Shown piece by piece: positions 1-16,445 of a stretch of DNA of 64,000 nt. The stretch's first letter is position 1. Each line of letters opens with the position of its first letter. A program made the position numbers and the translations under genes. This DNA is from Amoebidium appalachense. Its lineage: Eukaryota; Ichthyosporea. The notes beneath the pieces were generated by a model. The model was not told where the DNA came from and made no database searches. It worked only from the letters and a program-made list of their open reading frames with translations. Where the stretch lies: NCBI GenBank assembly GCA_963693365.1, contig CAVNZM010000005.1, positions 682,001 to 746,000 of the forward strand, read 5' to 3'.

Positions 1-17
1 TGTGTGTGTTGGGGTGT

Positions 18-51
<34 letters not shown>

Positions 52-357
52 GGGGTGTTTTTTTTTTTTTGGGGGGGGGGGGGGGGACTCGTACACACAC
101 ATAATGGACACACAAATTGGGCGACTGTGGTCTTTGGGAAATGCAGGGCAGGTGTTAACCCCTTAATTGCTGGCATTCCATTTAGTTTGTGCAGATGCTC
201 GTTTCATTATCGTTTTAATTATCAAGATTGATGCTGTTGGTCTTGTGGTTTGAGTTTTGGGCCAAGGTCAGGTTAATAAACATATTCTTTTCTTACCCCG
301 TTTTCTTTCTTTCTTTCTTTCTTTCTTTGTTTTCTTTTCGTTTCATTTATTTTGCAG
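1..357. other. intronic or upstream sequence with G and T runs
   Basis: No coding exon can be supported here. It holds poly-G (about 20-50), then T13 joined to G16 (58-86). A pyrimidine-rich CTTT repeat (301-350) ends in TTTGCAG at 351-357, a strong 3' splice site for the exon that follows. The first exon(s) of the downstream gene probably lie left of the window. Confidence 0.5.
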
Positions 358-6947
<6,590 letters not shown>

Positions 6948-8185
6948 GAACGGGGCGGTTGTAATCTTTATTTGGGCTGTGTGTTTGGCGTTAAATGCAG
7001 GTGGTTTCAGCAACGAATGTGATAGTATCTGACCATTCGGCCGTGTAATTCTTTGTTACGAATGATGTGTGGTTGTGGGTGTGTTTTTTTTTTTTTTTGA
7101 AGGTTGTATACGTGTCTGCATGTTGCTTGATCAATCCCACCTGCGTGTGTGTGCGTGTGTGCGTGTGTGCACACGCGCTCGCATGATGAACGGGGCCGGG
7201 GGGGGGGGGGGGGGGGGGGATGTTTAAACATGTACCCATTGTCACTGCGTGTCTGACGTACACGCACGTGCAATCATGTGTGCCTACACACACTTGCAGT
7301 GTTTGTTTTGGGATTTGTGTGATGCTGTGTGTTGTGTCGTTTTGGGGTGGAGTGTCGAGTCAGTGTTGTATGAAACTATGGTCTACTTCGAATCATTGAT
7401 GATATGGACGATGAGGTGAATGGCAAACATCAATAACTTGTAGACATGGTGCATGTATGTATTGTACTGACTATGTAGGAGTGGCAAGAACTGTGAACAC
7501 TTGAGTGCAATTTTTGAAGACTGAATGGTTGTGTATGCACGTCAATTGCAGAATTAATCCCCATGCAGCCTTTGTACATAAATCTACGCATGCCACATCT
7601 GTAATAAGGGCTCAGTCTGTATATAAGACGTGATACCTGGCCTTATCAGTACCCTCCTATGAAAGTATGTCGCCTCGGAATACGAGGTAGTAAACGGTAA
7701 ACCCGGGCTTGAACTAAATGTGTGCTGGGCCACAAGTTATACATATACATCCCCCAGCCTTTGCGCTGAAAGGATGATGTGTGGGGCCAGAATGGCACCC
7801 CTCTGTGCCTGGTCAAACAGGCACGCTGTGTGCATACAGTTGAATTCTCTCGTTAGGAGCCTCCCCCCCCCCCCCCCCCCCCCCCTCTTTCTCCCCCCCC
7901 CCTCCCTCCCCCCCCCCCTTCCCTCCGTTTTGTATTTCCCTTCCCGGCCCTCCCCTCTCCCTCCCCCCCCCCCTGCGGGCCCGGCAACGCCAGTCACCGT
8001 GCCTCTCCTCTATATATATATATTGATATAAGACAAACTGCTCACGGCATAGCTATAATGCCCCCCCACACACTATTACGTATGACACTACGGTTAAGAG
8101 GAACACCTTCACGTATGTGAGCGCGTTGTAAATACGCATTCGCTACCCAATCACCCCCGACCCCCTCCTCCTCCCCCCACCTTCC

Positions 8186-8216
<31 letters not shown>

Positions 8217-8786
8217 TTCCTCCCCCCTCCGCTCCCCCCCCTAGGCCTTCTTCTCCACCAACAGGGGTGTCTCTAGGGATGAACTTCAGTAAGAGGTGTA
8301 GGGGTATAGTGCCACTGGAACTTTGTAATAAAATATCATGATTTTTTTTGCAATCGATTCATATATTTGATACATCACGCCAATATCATGACCAACAACA
8401 ACCGTGTCCTCTGGTTTGAAAATGATGGCAAAAAAATACCATAAATAAATAAATAAAGAAAATTTACCTATGGTGGTGAGTACAGGGTTGACTCAAACGT
8501 TAATTACTGTGCAACTGTAATGCCCCCTTATTCCCCCCCCCCCCCCCCCCCCCCTCCTCCCCCCCCCCCCCCCCCCCCCCTCTCCCTCTCCCCCCCCCCC
8601 CCCCCCCCCCCCTCAAAAAAAGAAGAATTCGAAAGAAAAGAAAAAAAAGAAAATGAAAAAATAAATATAGACGATAAGGTCCCCTCTGAGGGCCGTAATT
8701 AGAGCTCGAGAGGGGCGGGGGGGGGGTGAGTGGGTGGGTGGGTGCACGGGGGGAGGGGGGGTGGGTGGATTGGTGGGTGGGCCCAA
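6948..8786. other. intergenic spacer
   Basis: No gene is supported. It contains poly-G (about 7199-7219), several poly-C runs (about 7863-7885, 8188-8216, 8534-8612), a short AT-rich tract (TAAA)n near 8442 and GGGTGGGT tracts (8728-8780). No clear polyadenylation signal was seen just after the upstream gene. Confidence 0.5.
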
Positions 8787-9174
8787 CCACATCGGCAGAG
8801 TCAAACTTGCAAAAAGCAGAATTATTCTGCGAAAAGCGGAATTATTCTGCAAAAGCGGAATTATTTGGGAAAAAACGGAATTGTTCTGCAAAAGGGAACT
8901 TCGGAATTTTTTTTTGCAGAAACGCTCTGGTTAGGCAGAATTGCTCTGTCTTAAGCAAACCTATTCCGCAAAAGCCGCGAATTATGCTGCTTTCGACAGC
9001 AGGATATTTCTGCGGTTAACAGAATAATTCTGCTTTTAGCAGATCGATTCGTCTGTTTGCAGAATGATTCTGCTTCCAGCAGAATAATTCTGTCTTTGCT
9101 GAATAATTAGTGCTGAATTGTTCTGCATTTAGCAGAATAATTCTGCTCTGAGCAAGTTGACTCAGCCGATGTGG
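8787..9174. mobile_element. fold-back/MITE-like element of tandem palindromes
   Basis: The ends form an inverted repeat: CCACATCGGCAGAGTCAAAC at 8787 and, reversed, CCACATCGGCTGAGTCAAC ending at 9174. The interior is a run of short palindromes of the type GCAGAATTATTCTGC, some with AGCGGAATTATT variants, spaced by 3-8 bases. They are well conserved near the ends (8815-8870 and 9000-9148) and degenerate in the middle. There is no ORF. It could fold into one long hairpin or a cruciform chain. GGGTGGGT tracts flank both sides, and a clear target duplication is not visible beyond a possible AA. Confidence 0.75.
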
Positions 9175-9204
9175 AAGGTGGGTGGGTGGGTGGGGGTGGG
9201 GGGT

Positions 9205-9241
<37 letters not shown>

Positions 9242-9710
9242 CATAACAAGAGGAGAATGGCTGATATAATTGTTCCCCAGGAATCTTGCAAAAGACTCTG
9301 ATTGGTACTACTAGTAGATATCGATGCTAAGCCGGGCTCTGAATCAGCAAGGTATTTAATTAGTATGATCAAACGATAAAATAAAAGATAACTAATTAAA
9401 TCCCATCTGATTAGATAAGATTATTAGAAGAGAAAAAGAGAAGAGCCACACAGAGAGGGAGGAAGAGATGGGGGGTTGAAATTGGGGGGGAGGGGGAGGG
9501 GGTGAGGAAGGCAGAGAGAAGGATAGAAAGAGAGAAAGATCTAGATGAAGAGGGAAGAGAGAAACTGACTGTATTCGTATGATCAGAGTCTGTGTGTCAC
9601 GTGTGTATCATGTGCTGTACAGTTCACGTGTGTACGTATGACATTAACATGTTCGTTGTGTTTGTGTGTTTGTGCCACTGTGTTTGTGTGTGGCACTGTG
9701 TGCGTGTGTG

Positions 9711-9750
<40 letters not shown>

Positions 9751-9911
9751 TGGGTGTGTGGGTGTGTGTGTGTGCATGTGTCCCCGTGCGTGTGCACATA
9801 CATATGCTGTGCACGCGCACACACCTGTGTTTAGTGTGTGTGTGCGTGTGTCTCCCGTACCCTCACAATCCTCCCCTCCCCCCCCTCCCCCCCCCCCCCC
9901 CCCTCCCCCGC

Positions 9912-9949
<38 letters not shown>

Positions 9950-10445
9950 ACCCCGTATGTTGTGCTTTTTACGTAACAGCTACTGAGGCGCTTACTGAGG
10001 GTAACACCAATTTTCTTGTTTCTTGTTCCTGTAGTGCACGAGCGCATACAAGTGGTCAACTTGAATAAATATAGATCGAAGGTAAGTATGTGAAATCTAC
10101 GGGAGGGGGTGAACAACGGTTACCAGATCTAATATAGCGCGCGGAAGGCGGCAGGCCTCTGTCTGGGGCGCCCCGCGAGGAGAGGGTGGGGTGGGGCAGG
10201 GCAGGGAGGGAAGGGGGGGGAGGGCGGGGAGGATGGTATGTGTCCGCCCGCGCGCGTGTGTGTAGGGTGGGGGGGAGGGGGGGAAGAGGGTGGGGGAAGA
10301 GGGGAGCCTGGGAGGGGTGAGGAACTGGATACTGTGACTTCTGGTGAGTATACCAGTTAGTAAGGGAGAAAATTTAGAACCCGCAGAAGCTGAACTTATA
10401 AACACGGGTGACGTCTGTCTGTACAACCCTGGGAGGTGACTACTT
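9175..10445. other. intergenic spacer with homopolymers and (GT)n
   Basis: It contains a poly-G run (about 9212-9240), purine-rich sequence (9425-9550), a GT-rich tract (9655-9850), poly-C runs (about 9890-9947) and G-rich sequence (10190-10320). No credible coding exon or RNA gene was found. Confidence 0.5.
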
Positions 10446-10915
10446 GCAATTTCAATGTTGGAACACGAGGCACGGTATCGATATATGCAACACCAACACA
10501 CATGCACACAGCAATGATTGCTATTTATTTGAGCACGAGGTACGGTAATGATATGCAACACCAGTATATGACATGTACACACAGTAATGTTTGTTATTTA
10601 TTTGAGCAGGAAGTACGGTATCGATATTCAACACCAATCACACAGTAAAACACTTGCTATTTATTTGCGCACGAGGTACGATATCGATATTACACACAGT
10701 AATACTTGCTATTTATTTGAGCACGAGGTACGGTATCGATGTAATACACACTAATACTTGCTCTTTATTTGAGCACGAGGTACGGTATCGCTATATTAAA
10801 CATGTTGCTAATATTTGCTATTTATTTGATCACAAGGTACGGTTTCGTTATGCAACACCTATATACACACAGTAATACTGCTATCTTTTCGAGCACGAGG
10901 CACCGGGTGTAAACA
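10446..10915. repeat. tandem array, about 8 units of 55-80 bp
   Basis: Repeated core words are GAGCACGAGGTACGGTATCG and TTGCTATTTATTTGAGCACG, separated by variable links containing ACACAGTAATAC. The unit length varies because the links differ in length. The array begins near 10460 and ends at GCACGAGGCACCGGG. It has no coding potential. Confidence 0.85.
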
Positions 10916-12014
10916 GTTGGACTAGTTAGGATAAGGCAGAGTACAACTGAATCAAAATAAAGACAGAGAACGGGTAGAAAGGCACACGCGGCCAGGTTGC
11001 TTTTACTATGGGCCGACTCAGTCTGTCTCAGACTTCACTGATGTGATCCCCGTATTGGGACGGCTTTGTTATATAGCCCCCAGGTTTCGGATCAAGGCCC
11101 AGGATTGGTTCATCCGCGGCCAGCGCGGGTGGCAACATGCCATTCGTGATTCTGGTGCGGTCCGAGCCAGTCAGACCTTTGTCATATTTATGCAAACCTC
11201 TTATTGGTTCACTTCGTTTATGTGGTATGCAGCGGAAGAACCATATATGGTTCAATTCTTAGGTCAGAGTGAGTCCTATTGGTGCGGACATAATATTTAT
11301 GTGATATTCATGACAAAGCACGAATCGTGTGCTAGTAGATCACATTCTTTAGTAAACATGTACAGTTCATGTGTACAGTTGTTTACACCGGGTATCCGAT
11401 GCAGCACTGATGATCCACATTATGATGCACAGGTGGCGACTGGCGAACTTGTGCCGCGATCGTCAGGCCACGTGGTTGATACAGTGACACGTGCAGGTGG
11501 CCCAGCTAGGGTCTCATGCAGGATATACTATTATCCTATATGTCATTGTTTTATACATAATGATTTGACTATGGAGGCTTCCCAGCCATTATCCTGAGAG
11601 AAAACTACCTCCCCACACGTAGCAGAGTCTGCACTTAACACAAGTAGAGTGTATAGTCGTTGCACACACACACACGGAGGTGATCAGTCTCTATATGGGT
11701 GCAATATACTACCTACTAAGTGTGTACTTAAACGGGCTGCATGCACTATCACCTAAGTATCACACAAGTGTTCACACGGTGCTGGAGAGTCTGTGTAACA
11801 GTCAGTCATCAATATAACTCTCGGTTTATTATGGACTTGTGGCGGGGTTTATATACTCCGCGGGGGAGTGCTCTCGAGCACAACCAATTGTGCTCTCGGG
11901 AAAATACATTGGGTAGAGCACACAGCTAACCGAGCCCTAGTCCCATCCAGACGGGACTGCAGGCGGTGCGCTCCGAGCCAATCAAACGGCAGTGAGCCAT
12001 CCAGCTATTACGCG
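10916..12014. other. unassigned spacer
   Basis: No homology is recognised. An open frame of 184 codons (11043-11597) has no domain and ordinary composition, so I do not call it. A 12-13-bp inverted match (CCGGGTGTAAACA near 10911 and TGTTTACACCGGG near 11387) could be remnants of a short inverted-repeat element. Confidence 0.4.
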
Positions 12015-12160
12015 AGCGGCGAGGAAAAGACTGTTTGAGAGAAGCGAAAAACGCGACTTTTATAGTCGCTTCTACAGGAAGAGATGTGTGATGCCGATCA
12101 TCACACCATCTTCTTCCGATTGGTGGATAAAATGAGTAGTACCAAATATATCATTTTAGA
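12015..12160. repeat. 145-bp dispersed repeat, uninterrupted copy
   Basis: This segment matches two separated pieces elsewhere: 12015-12067 equals 39525-39577, and 12068-about 12160 matches 53117-about 53205. It therefore shows the empty form of the site into which the 39578-53113 insertion went. It can fold into two hairpins: GCGACTTTTATAGTCGC, and a larger stem with arms GGAAGAGATGTGTGATG and CATCACACCATCTTCTTCC around loop CCGAT. Whether it is a small mobile element or a terminal part of the neighbouring DIRS-like element (it lies on both sides of it in the same orientation) is open. Confidence 0.75.
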
Positions 12161-13155
12161 CACCAAACTGCTATCTACGTCCACTAAGGCACAGCCGGCT
12201 GACATACACTATTACACACTAAGGCACAGCCGGCTGACATACACTATTATGCCTTACGCTGGCTGTTAAATTGTATAAGTATTTGGGATGTAAGCAGAGA
12301 CACAGTGGTGCAGTGTGAAAACACCACAGACACACAACAACAAAACACGGAACGATCGGAGCAGTGTACACAACAGACATCAATGTTTAGACACGACTGA
12401 ACTGAATTTATTCTGATCTTCGAATAAATACCTGAAATTCCTCTAAGTCCAATCCATACATGATTTCCGACCAGTCGGAAATCAGATCTATCTCTAATAG
12501 AAACCAATCACTAAGAACCAATTGCTTTCAGAGAGATCCGGTACGCGGAGACGTACACGATAGGACACAGACACTAGTTAAGATCAACTCGTGTCATCAT
12601 CAAGGAAGTTCTAACCTATGACATACTGCAAAGACTCAGACATATCACACTTAACCTTGATGATTGGTTAAAGTCCGGCAACACATGAAAACTAAAGTAA
12701 ATTAATGAAGTCTAAACACACATGCTATTCTAAGTGTAGCCTAAGTGTGTTACCGTCCAATGAACACGTATTAAGTAACACAAATCTACCTAACATATAT
12801 TAGTAGAAAAGAAATACGATTATACACATGAAGACAAGGAGAGAAAGAAGAGAAAATAAGGAAGGAGAAAGAGAAAGGAAAAGAGAGTACAGATCAACAA
12901 ACAAGATAGTAATAGCATAACTATAACCAGAGATATTTATGTACACACGAACATGTACACGTCTCTCCCAGAGTGGGTGGATCCGTGTACACACAAATAA
13001 ATATTCTAATCGATATCACAATACACGATTAAAGCCGATACAACACGATTACAAGTATACAAGCATATCGGAGATCGATGCTACACTTTACATAATAGGA
13101 GTGTGGCATTTACACTAAGCATATGAACTGAAACATAACACAAACTGAGAAGATC
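12161..13155. other. AT-rich spacer downstream of the DIRS-like gene
   Basis: No gene is supported. A 34-bp direct duplication around GGCACAGCCGGCTGACATAC lies at about 12188-12249. The rest is A-rich, with no tyrosine-recombinase ORF, although a DIRS-type element would be expected to carry one near its RT/RNase H gene. Confidence 0.45.
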
Positions 13156-13687
13156 TTACCATATGTAAATACTACGTATTACAACACTGGCTGGCTGGGG
13201 CCCCTCAGCCTGCCCAGGAACCGGGGTGCCGTCCAGACGAAATGCTTGCATACGCCACGGCCGCACCCCGCGCGGGAAAATCACCTCAGAGGGGCGCAGA
13301 AGCACACTTGCCGAAACAACCCCTGAATGACGGGCCACCACGACGCCGTATCCCACACTGGAACGACGAGGATGCCCGCTGCACCTTCCCGCTGCAGCTT
13401 GGCCACCGTTCGCTTGATCAGCGGGAACGGAGGCGCCCACCAACTTGGTGCCGTCCACGGCACCGCCAACCCGTCTGCCATCCCACCGGGGGCCCCTGCC
13501 TGGGCCCACACATTAAACTCGGCCTTCACTGCCGAGGTGTGGGTGGCAAACCGATCGACTTCGGGCTGCATGCCCAGCAGCCACTCCACCCGCTCGACTG
13601 CCTCCGGCGTGACTTGCCATTCATGCCGGGGGTCCACCCGCGACACAGCCAATCTGCTCGGTCGTTGAGCTCACCCGGGATGTAGGC
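13156..13687 (-). pseudogene. DIRS-like element, RNase H/C-terminal part of pol
   Basis: This is the 3' piece of a DIRS-family RT/RNase H polyprotein. Translation from 13687 downward begins with YIPGELNDRADWLSR, the conserved late RNase H motif, followed by EVDRFATHTSAVKAEFNVW and a PPFPLI segment typical of the DIRS pol end. The first codon is split across the LTR-element insertion. A frameshift near 13300-13320 moves the frame to one containing VLLRPSEVIFPRGVRPW, which ends near 13158. The partner N-terminal piece is 39201-37713. As the two halves are 24 kb apart, the gene is dead. Confidence 0.85.
13683..13687. repeat. left target-site duplication TAGGC of the chromovirus
   Basis: TAGGC directly precedes the 5' LTR and is repeated at 37713-37717 directly after the 3' LTR. 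Removing everything between, plus one copy, restores the DIRS reading frame, which confirms the boundaries. Confidence 0.93.
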
Positions 13688-13738
13688 TGACATATACTAA
13701 TCCGTCTCAGCAGATTAGCCTAAGTCTACGATCGAGAT

Positions 13739-13773
<35 letters not shown>

Positions 13774-14414
13774 GGCCCGGGTCCACACACATCAAGATCA
13801 AGTCCGAGGCCTCAAGATAGCTGTACAGCTGCGTGCATCTTGCCTCTGCCGGCGCAGGGCATTGGACCACGTCAGCCGGGGCAGCCGACCAATAGAATTC
13901 TAATTAGTGTGTAGGATAGATCGTAGGAGGACTTAGGAATGTGATTGTTCGGGCAGAAGCCCTTTTAGTAAGTATTGGCAAGGTTTGATAGTGTATGTTG
14001 CCAAACGTATTTATATATTTAGATGTAGAGGAAAGGGGGGGAGGGAGGGGGGGGGGAGGATAGTATGAAATGTAGATTTAGACTCTGCGGTGCCACTAGG
14101 GGGAGGGTGAGGGGTGAGACATGGATAAATATATTAGTTGAGTAGATCGACTTAGCTCGTGCAGGCGCACGATAAAAGTAGATCGGAATGTTTGGAATGT
14201 GGCATCGTAGGGGGCCAGGTGATGATGATCTTTGAGGGCACGGCCTTGATGGCCTCAGTTGTAACTTAGTCTCATTCCGTACGGATCCGAAGTTTGCCCC
14301 TCGGAGCCTGGTCTGAATAAACTTTACCGTTTTTCCGTACACGTTCGTTCCTTTTCGTGTGTGTACACTTAGTAGAGTGCCGCGTCTCCAGTACATACAC
14401 ATTAGGATACGACA
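13688..14414 (+). repeat. 5' LTR of the chromovirus
   Basis: Starts TGACATATACTAATCCG and ends GGATACGACA. It aligns along its whole length with 36995-37712. Differences seen are the poly-G length (13739-13772 here is longer) and a handful of substitutions or 1-base indels. AATAAA at 14316-14321 fits an R/U5 polyadenylation signal. Confidence 0.93.
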
Positions 14415-14430
14415 AGCTACACCTTTCTTT

Positions 14431-14450
14431 TAGTGCGGTTTTTCGCACTA
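14431..14450 (+). other. perfect 7-bp hairpin just inside the 5' LTR
   Basis: Stem TAGTGCG/CGCACTA with loop GTTTTT lies 17 bases after the 5' LTR, where a primer-binding site is expected. No conventional tRNA-complementary site was recognised there. Some chromoviruses (Tf1/sushi type) self-prime from a folded leader, and this hairpin may relate to that. Confidence 0.5.
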
Positions 14451-14563
14451 GGGTAACGCGGTGACAGTTCCTTCTGGGCTGTTGCTACACCTCAAACACA
14501 ACAAAAAAAAAAAAAAAAAAACCACAAAAAAAACAACCTCAGAACTAGGGCACACACAACACC

Positions 14564-14797
14564 ATGGCTAAGTTTCACGTAGATATGTTCTACGCGTTGG
14601 CAGCGGAGGATAGCTCCCTGCACACACAGATACCACAGGTTCACACACTAGCTATAGACGCCAGAAACACAACAGCTTTTAGTTTACACTCAAACACCAG
14701 CGGTCGTGGGCGTGGTGGACGTAGCGGACAGCAGCAGCAGTTCGACGAGGGGCATCGTCGTGGGTCCTCAAGACAGCGTCGAGGTGGTATGGCATGA
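14564..14797 (+). CDS. chromovirus Gag N-terminal fragment
   Basis: The 77-codon frame begins MAKFHVDMFYALAAEDS, 150 bp after the 5' LTR, and ends in an Arg/Gly-rich nucleic-acid-binding stretch (RGRGGRSG, RRGSSRQRRGG) before a TGA. Position and composition suggest the start of the element's Gag. The remainder is absent because the copia element begins 33 bp downstream at 14830. No capsid or zinc-knuckle motif remains. Confidence 0.55.
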   Translation: MAKFHVDMFYALAAEDSSLHTQIPQVHTLAIDARNTTAFSLHSNTSGRGRGGRSGQQQQFDEGHRRGSSRQRRGGMA

Positions 14798-14829
14798 ATG
14801 TTTGTGGGGTGACTCTACCAAAGGTATGA

Positions 14830-15583
14830 ATGTTGTTTTTGTACGGGTCTAAGGGAGCAGAGTGCACAGAGGTGTCATGTAAAACACGACTAACACATTA
14901 ATTGGAGGGCAATCGGAGTTGTTCACGAGACATTGAAAGATTTCAAACAACAACTGATTCTTTATTGAGCTCTCGGTTCCTTTTGTACTTGCGACTTATC
15001 ACCTTATCACAACTAAAGAGGGAGAACCACTGGCAATCGGTTCTATCAGAAGATAGAAAAACACATTCCGACAGAGCATACGCATTCCAACTTCCGATTA
15101 AACTAAAGTGTAGAAACTCTTACTTAAATAAATTAAGTAATTATACATCTAGTCACTATTAACTCACATATATATTTATGTTCGTCTCTATAAAGAAACT
15201 TATTTAAATACATATATTTCCTAATAGTCGACACTCTCAAAGTGAAGACACTTTGCAATAAACCGAATTCCATATATATCTATTGTCCAATCACAACACA
15301 CATATATTAACAGACAGGAATGCACAACACGATCTACGGATGTACTCGCTCGCGACTATTGGCGAGCCATCCTTTTGAGAACAAAACTAGGCCATTTTGA
15401 AATAAAGGAAAGACAACGAGTGAGGCTAGCCAATCACGCTACCTCTCAGATAAACAGAGGAGAGCAAACAGAAATAAAAACACAATAAGTTCTTATCAGG
15501 CAAGAGAGCCAGGTGTGCACAGATCTACAGATATCTGTGCCCACAGAAACAAGGGAGAGAGAGATACGGGGGGGGGGGGGGGG

Positions 15584-15633
<50 letters not shown>

Positions 15634-15725
15634 ACAAAGAGGGAAAGCAGACACGAATACAAACAAGCTAGGACACATACATACTTCAAGGCTCTTGCTG
15701 TCATACATGGTGACGTATTCCAACA
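14830..15725 (-). repeat. copia element 3' LTR (complete copy)
   Basis: Read on the minus strand it starts TGTTGGAATACG (15725 downward) and ends CAAAAACAACA (14830), the usual TGTTG...CAACA copia termini, about 896 bp long. The first 360 bp match the other LTR at 20987-21354. It contains a G-run (about 15570-15586) followed by a (GA)n tract. Confidence 0.88.
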
Positions 15726-16445
15726 TCCCCACTCAAGGGGTTGAAGTTTGTGTTCTCGTGTCTGTTGATGTGACGGTAGATGAGGTCCAAACACAGGAGG
15801 GGCCGTCACACTCAAGTTTCCCCACTCGAGGATGCAAACCGAAGATCCTTGAGGTGGGAAGGAGAAAATCAAAACTGAAGAGGCACACAACGACGGTTGC
15901 CTCTGAAGACTCGGAACAATAAATCATGGTGGTTATCGGCGATATATATATATATATATAGGAAACACTAGTGTATGTGTGACGTGTTGGTGGCTAATGG
16001 TTTATACTGGGGACCACCCAGGTAAACACAAGACATGAACATCTTGTGGACTGATTTATAGACTGGTGGTCAACCAGTTAAGACACGGGGAAGGTGCATC
16101 CCGTGGACTAGGTTTAGACTGGCAGTCAACCAGCACGTCATGGCTATAGATAATTATTTATACTGGGACGCCATCCCAGTTCGACATATATATAAGTCGA
16201 ATATAGAAGAAAACCAATATATATGGTGGGATATGAATATAAATAAACGACGGATGGTGGAGAATAATCCCCACTGAAGATGCACACATATGACGATGGA
16301 AGACTGAGTCCCCACTGATGAAGAGAAACGATGAGGAGTAGTAGACTTTCGTTGGGAGGCATCTTGATCACCGTAGGTGTGTCAACTGCTGTCCAGGGCC
16401 CCAACCTACTCAGAAACCACTCGATGATGAACACCAGTGCATGGG
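15726..16445 (-). other. copia 3' untranslated region with polypurine tract
   Basis: The PPT reads TTGAGTGGGGA on the minus strand immediately before the 3' LTR. Further TCCCCACT words occur at about 15823, 16270 and 16307. A short (TA)n tract is at 15941-15960. Three loosely similar stretches (ACTGGGGACCACCCAG, ACTGGTGGTCAACCAG, ACTGGCAGTCAACCAG) lie at 16006-16140. Confidence 0.6.

Noticed and set aside
8811-9160. CRISPR-like reading of the palindrome chain
   Set aside because: Linkers are only 3-8 bases and the palindromes drift. The whole is bounded by inverted ends, fitting a fold-back element.
11043-11597. 184-codon open frame
   Set aside because: No domain, no start context, no splice context. 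Consistent with chance in unannotated spacer.
13242-13685. Plus-strand frames across the DIRS RNase H region (also 37655-38131, 38213-38599)
   Set aside because: Antisense shadows of the DIRS pol. The minus strand carries the RT/RNase H motifs.
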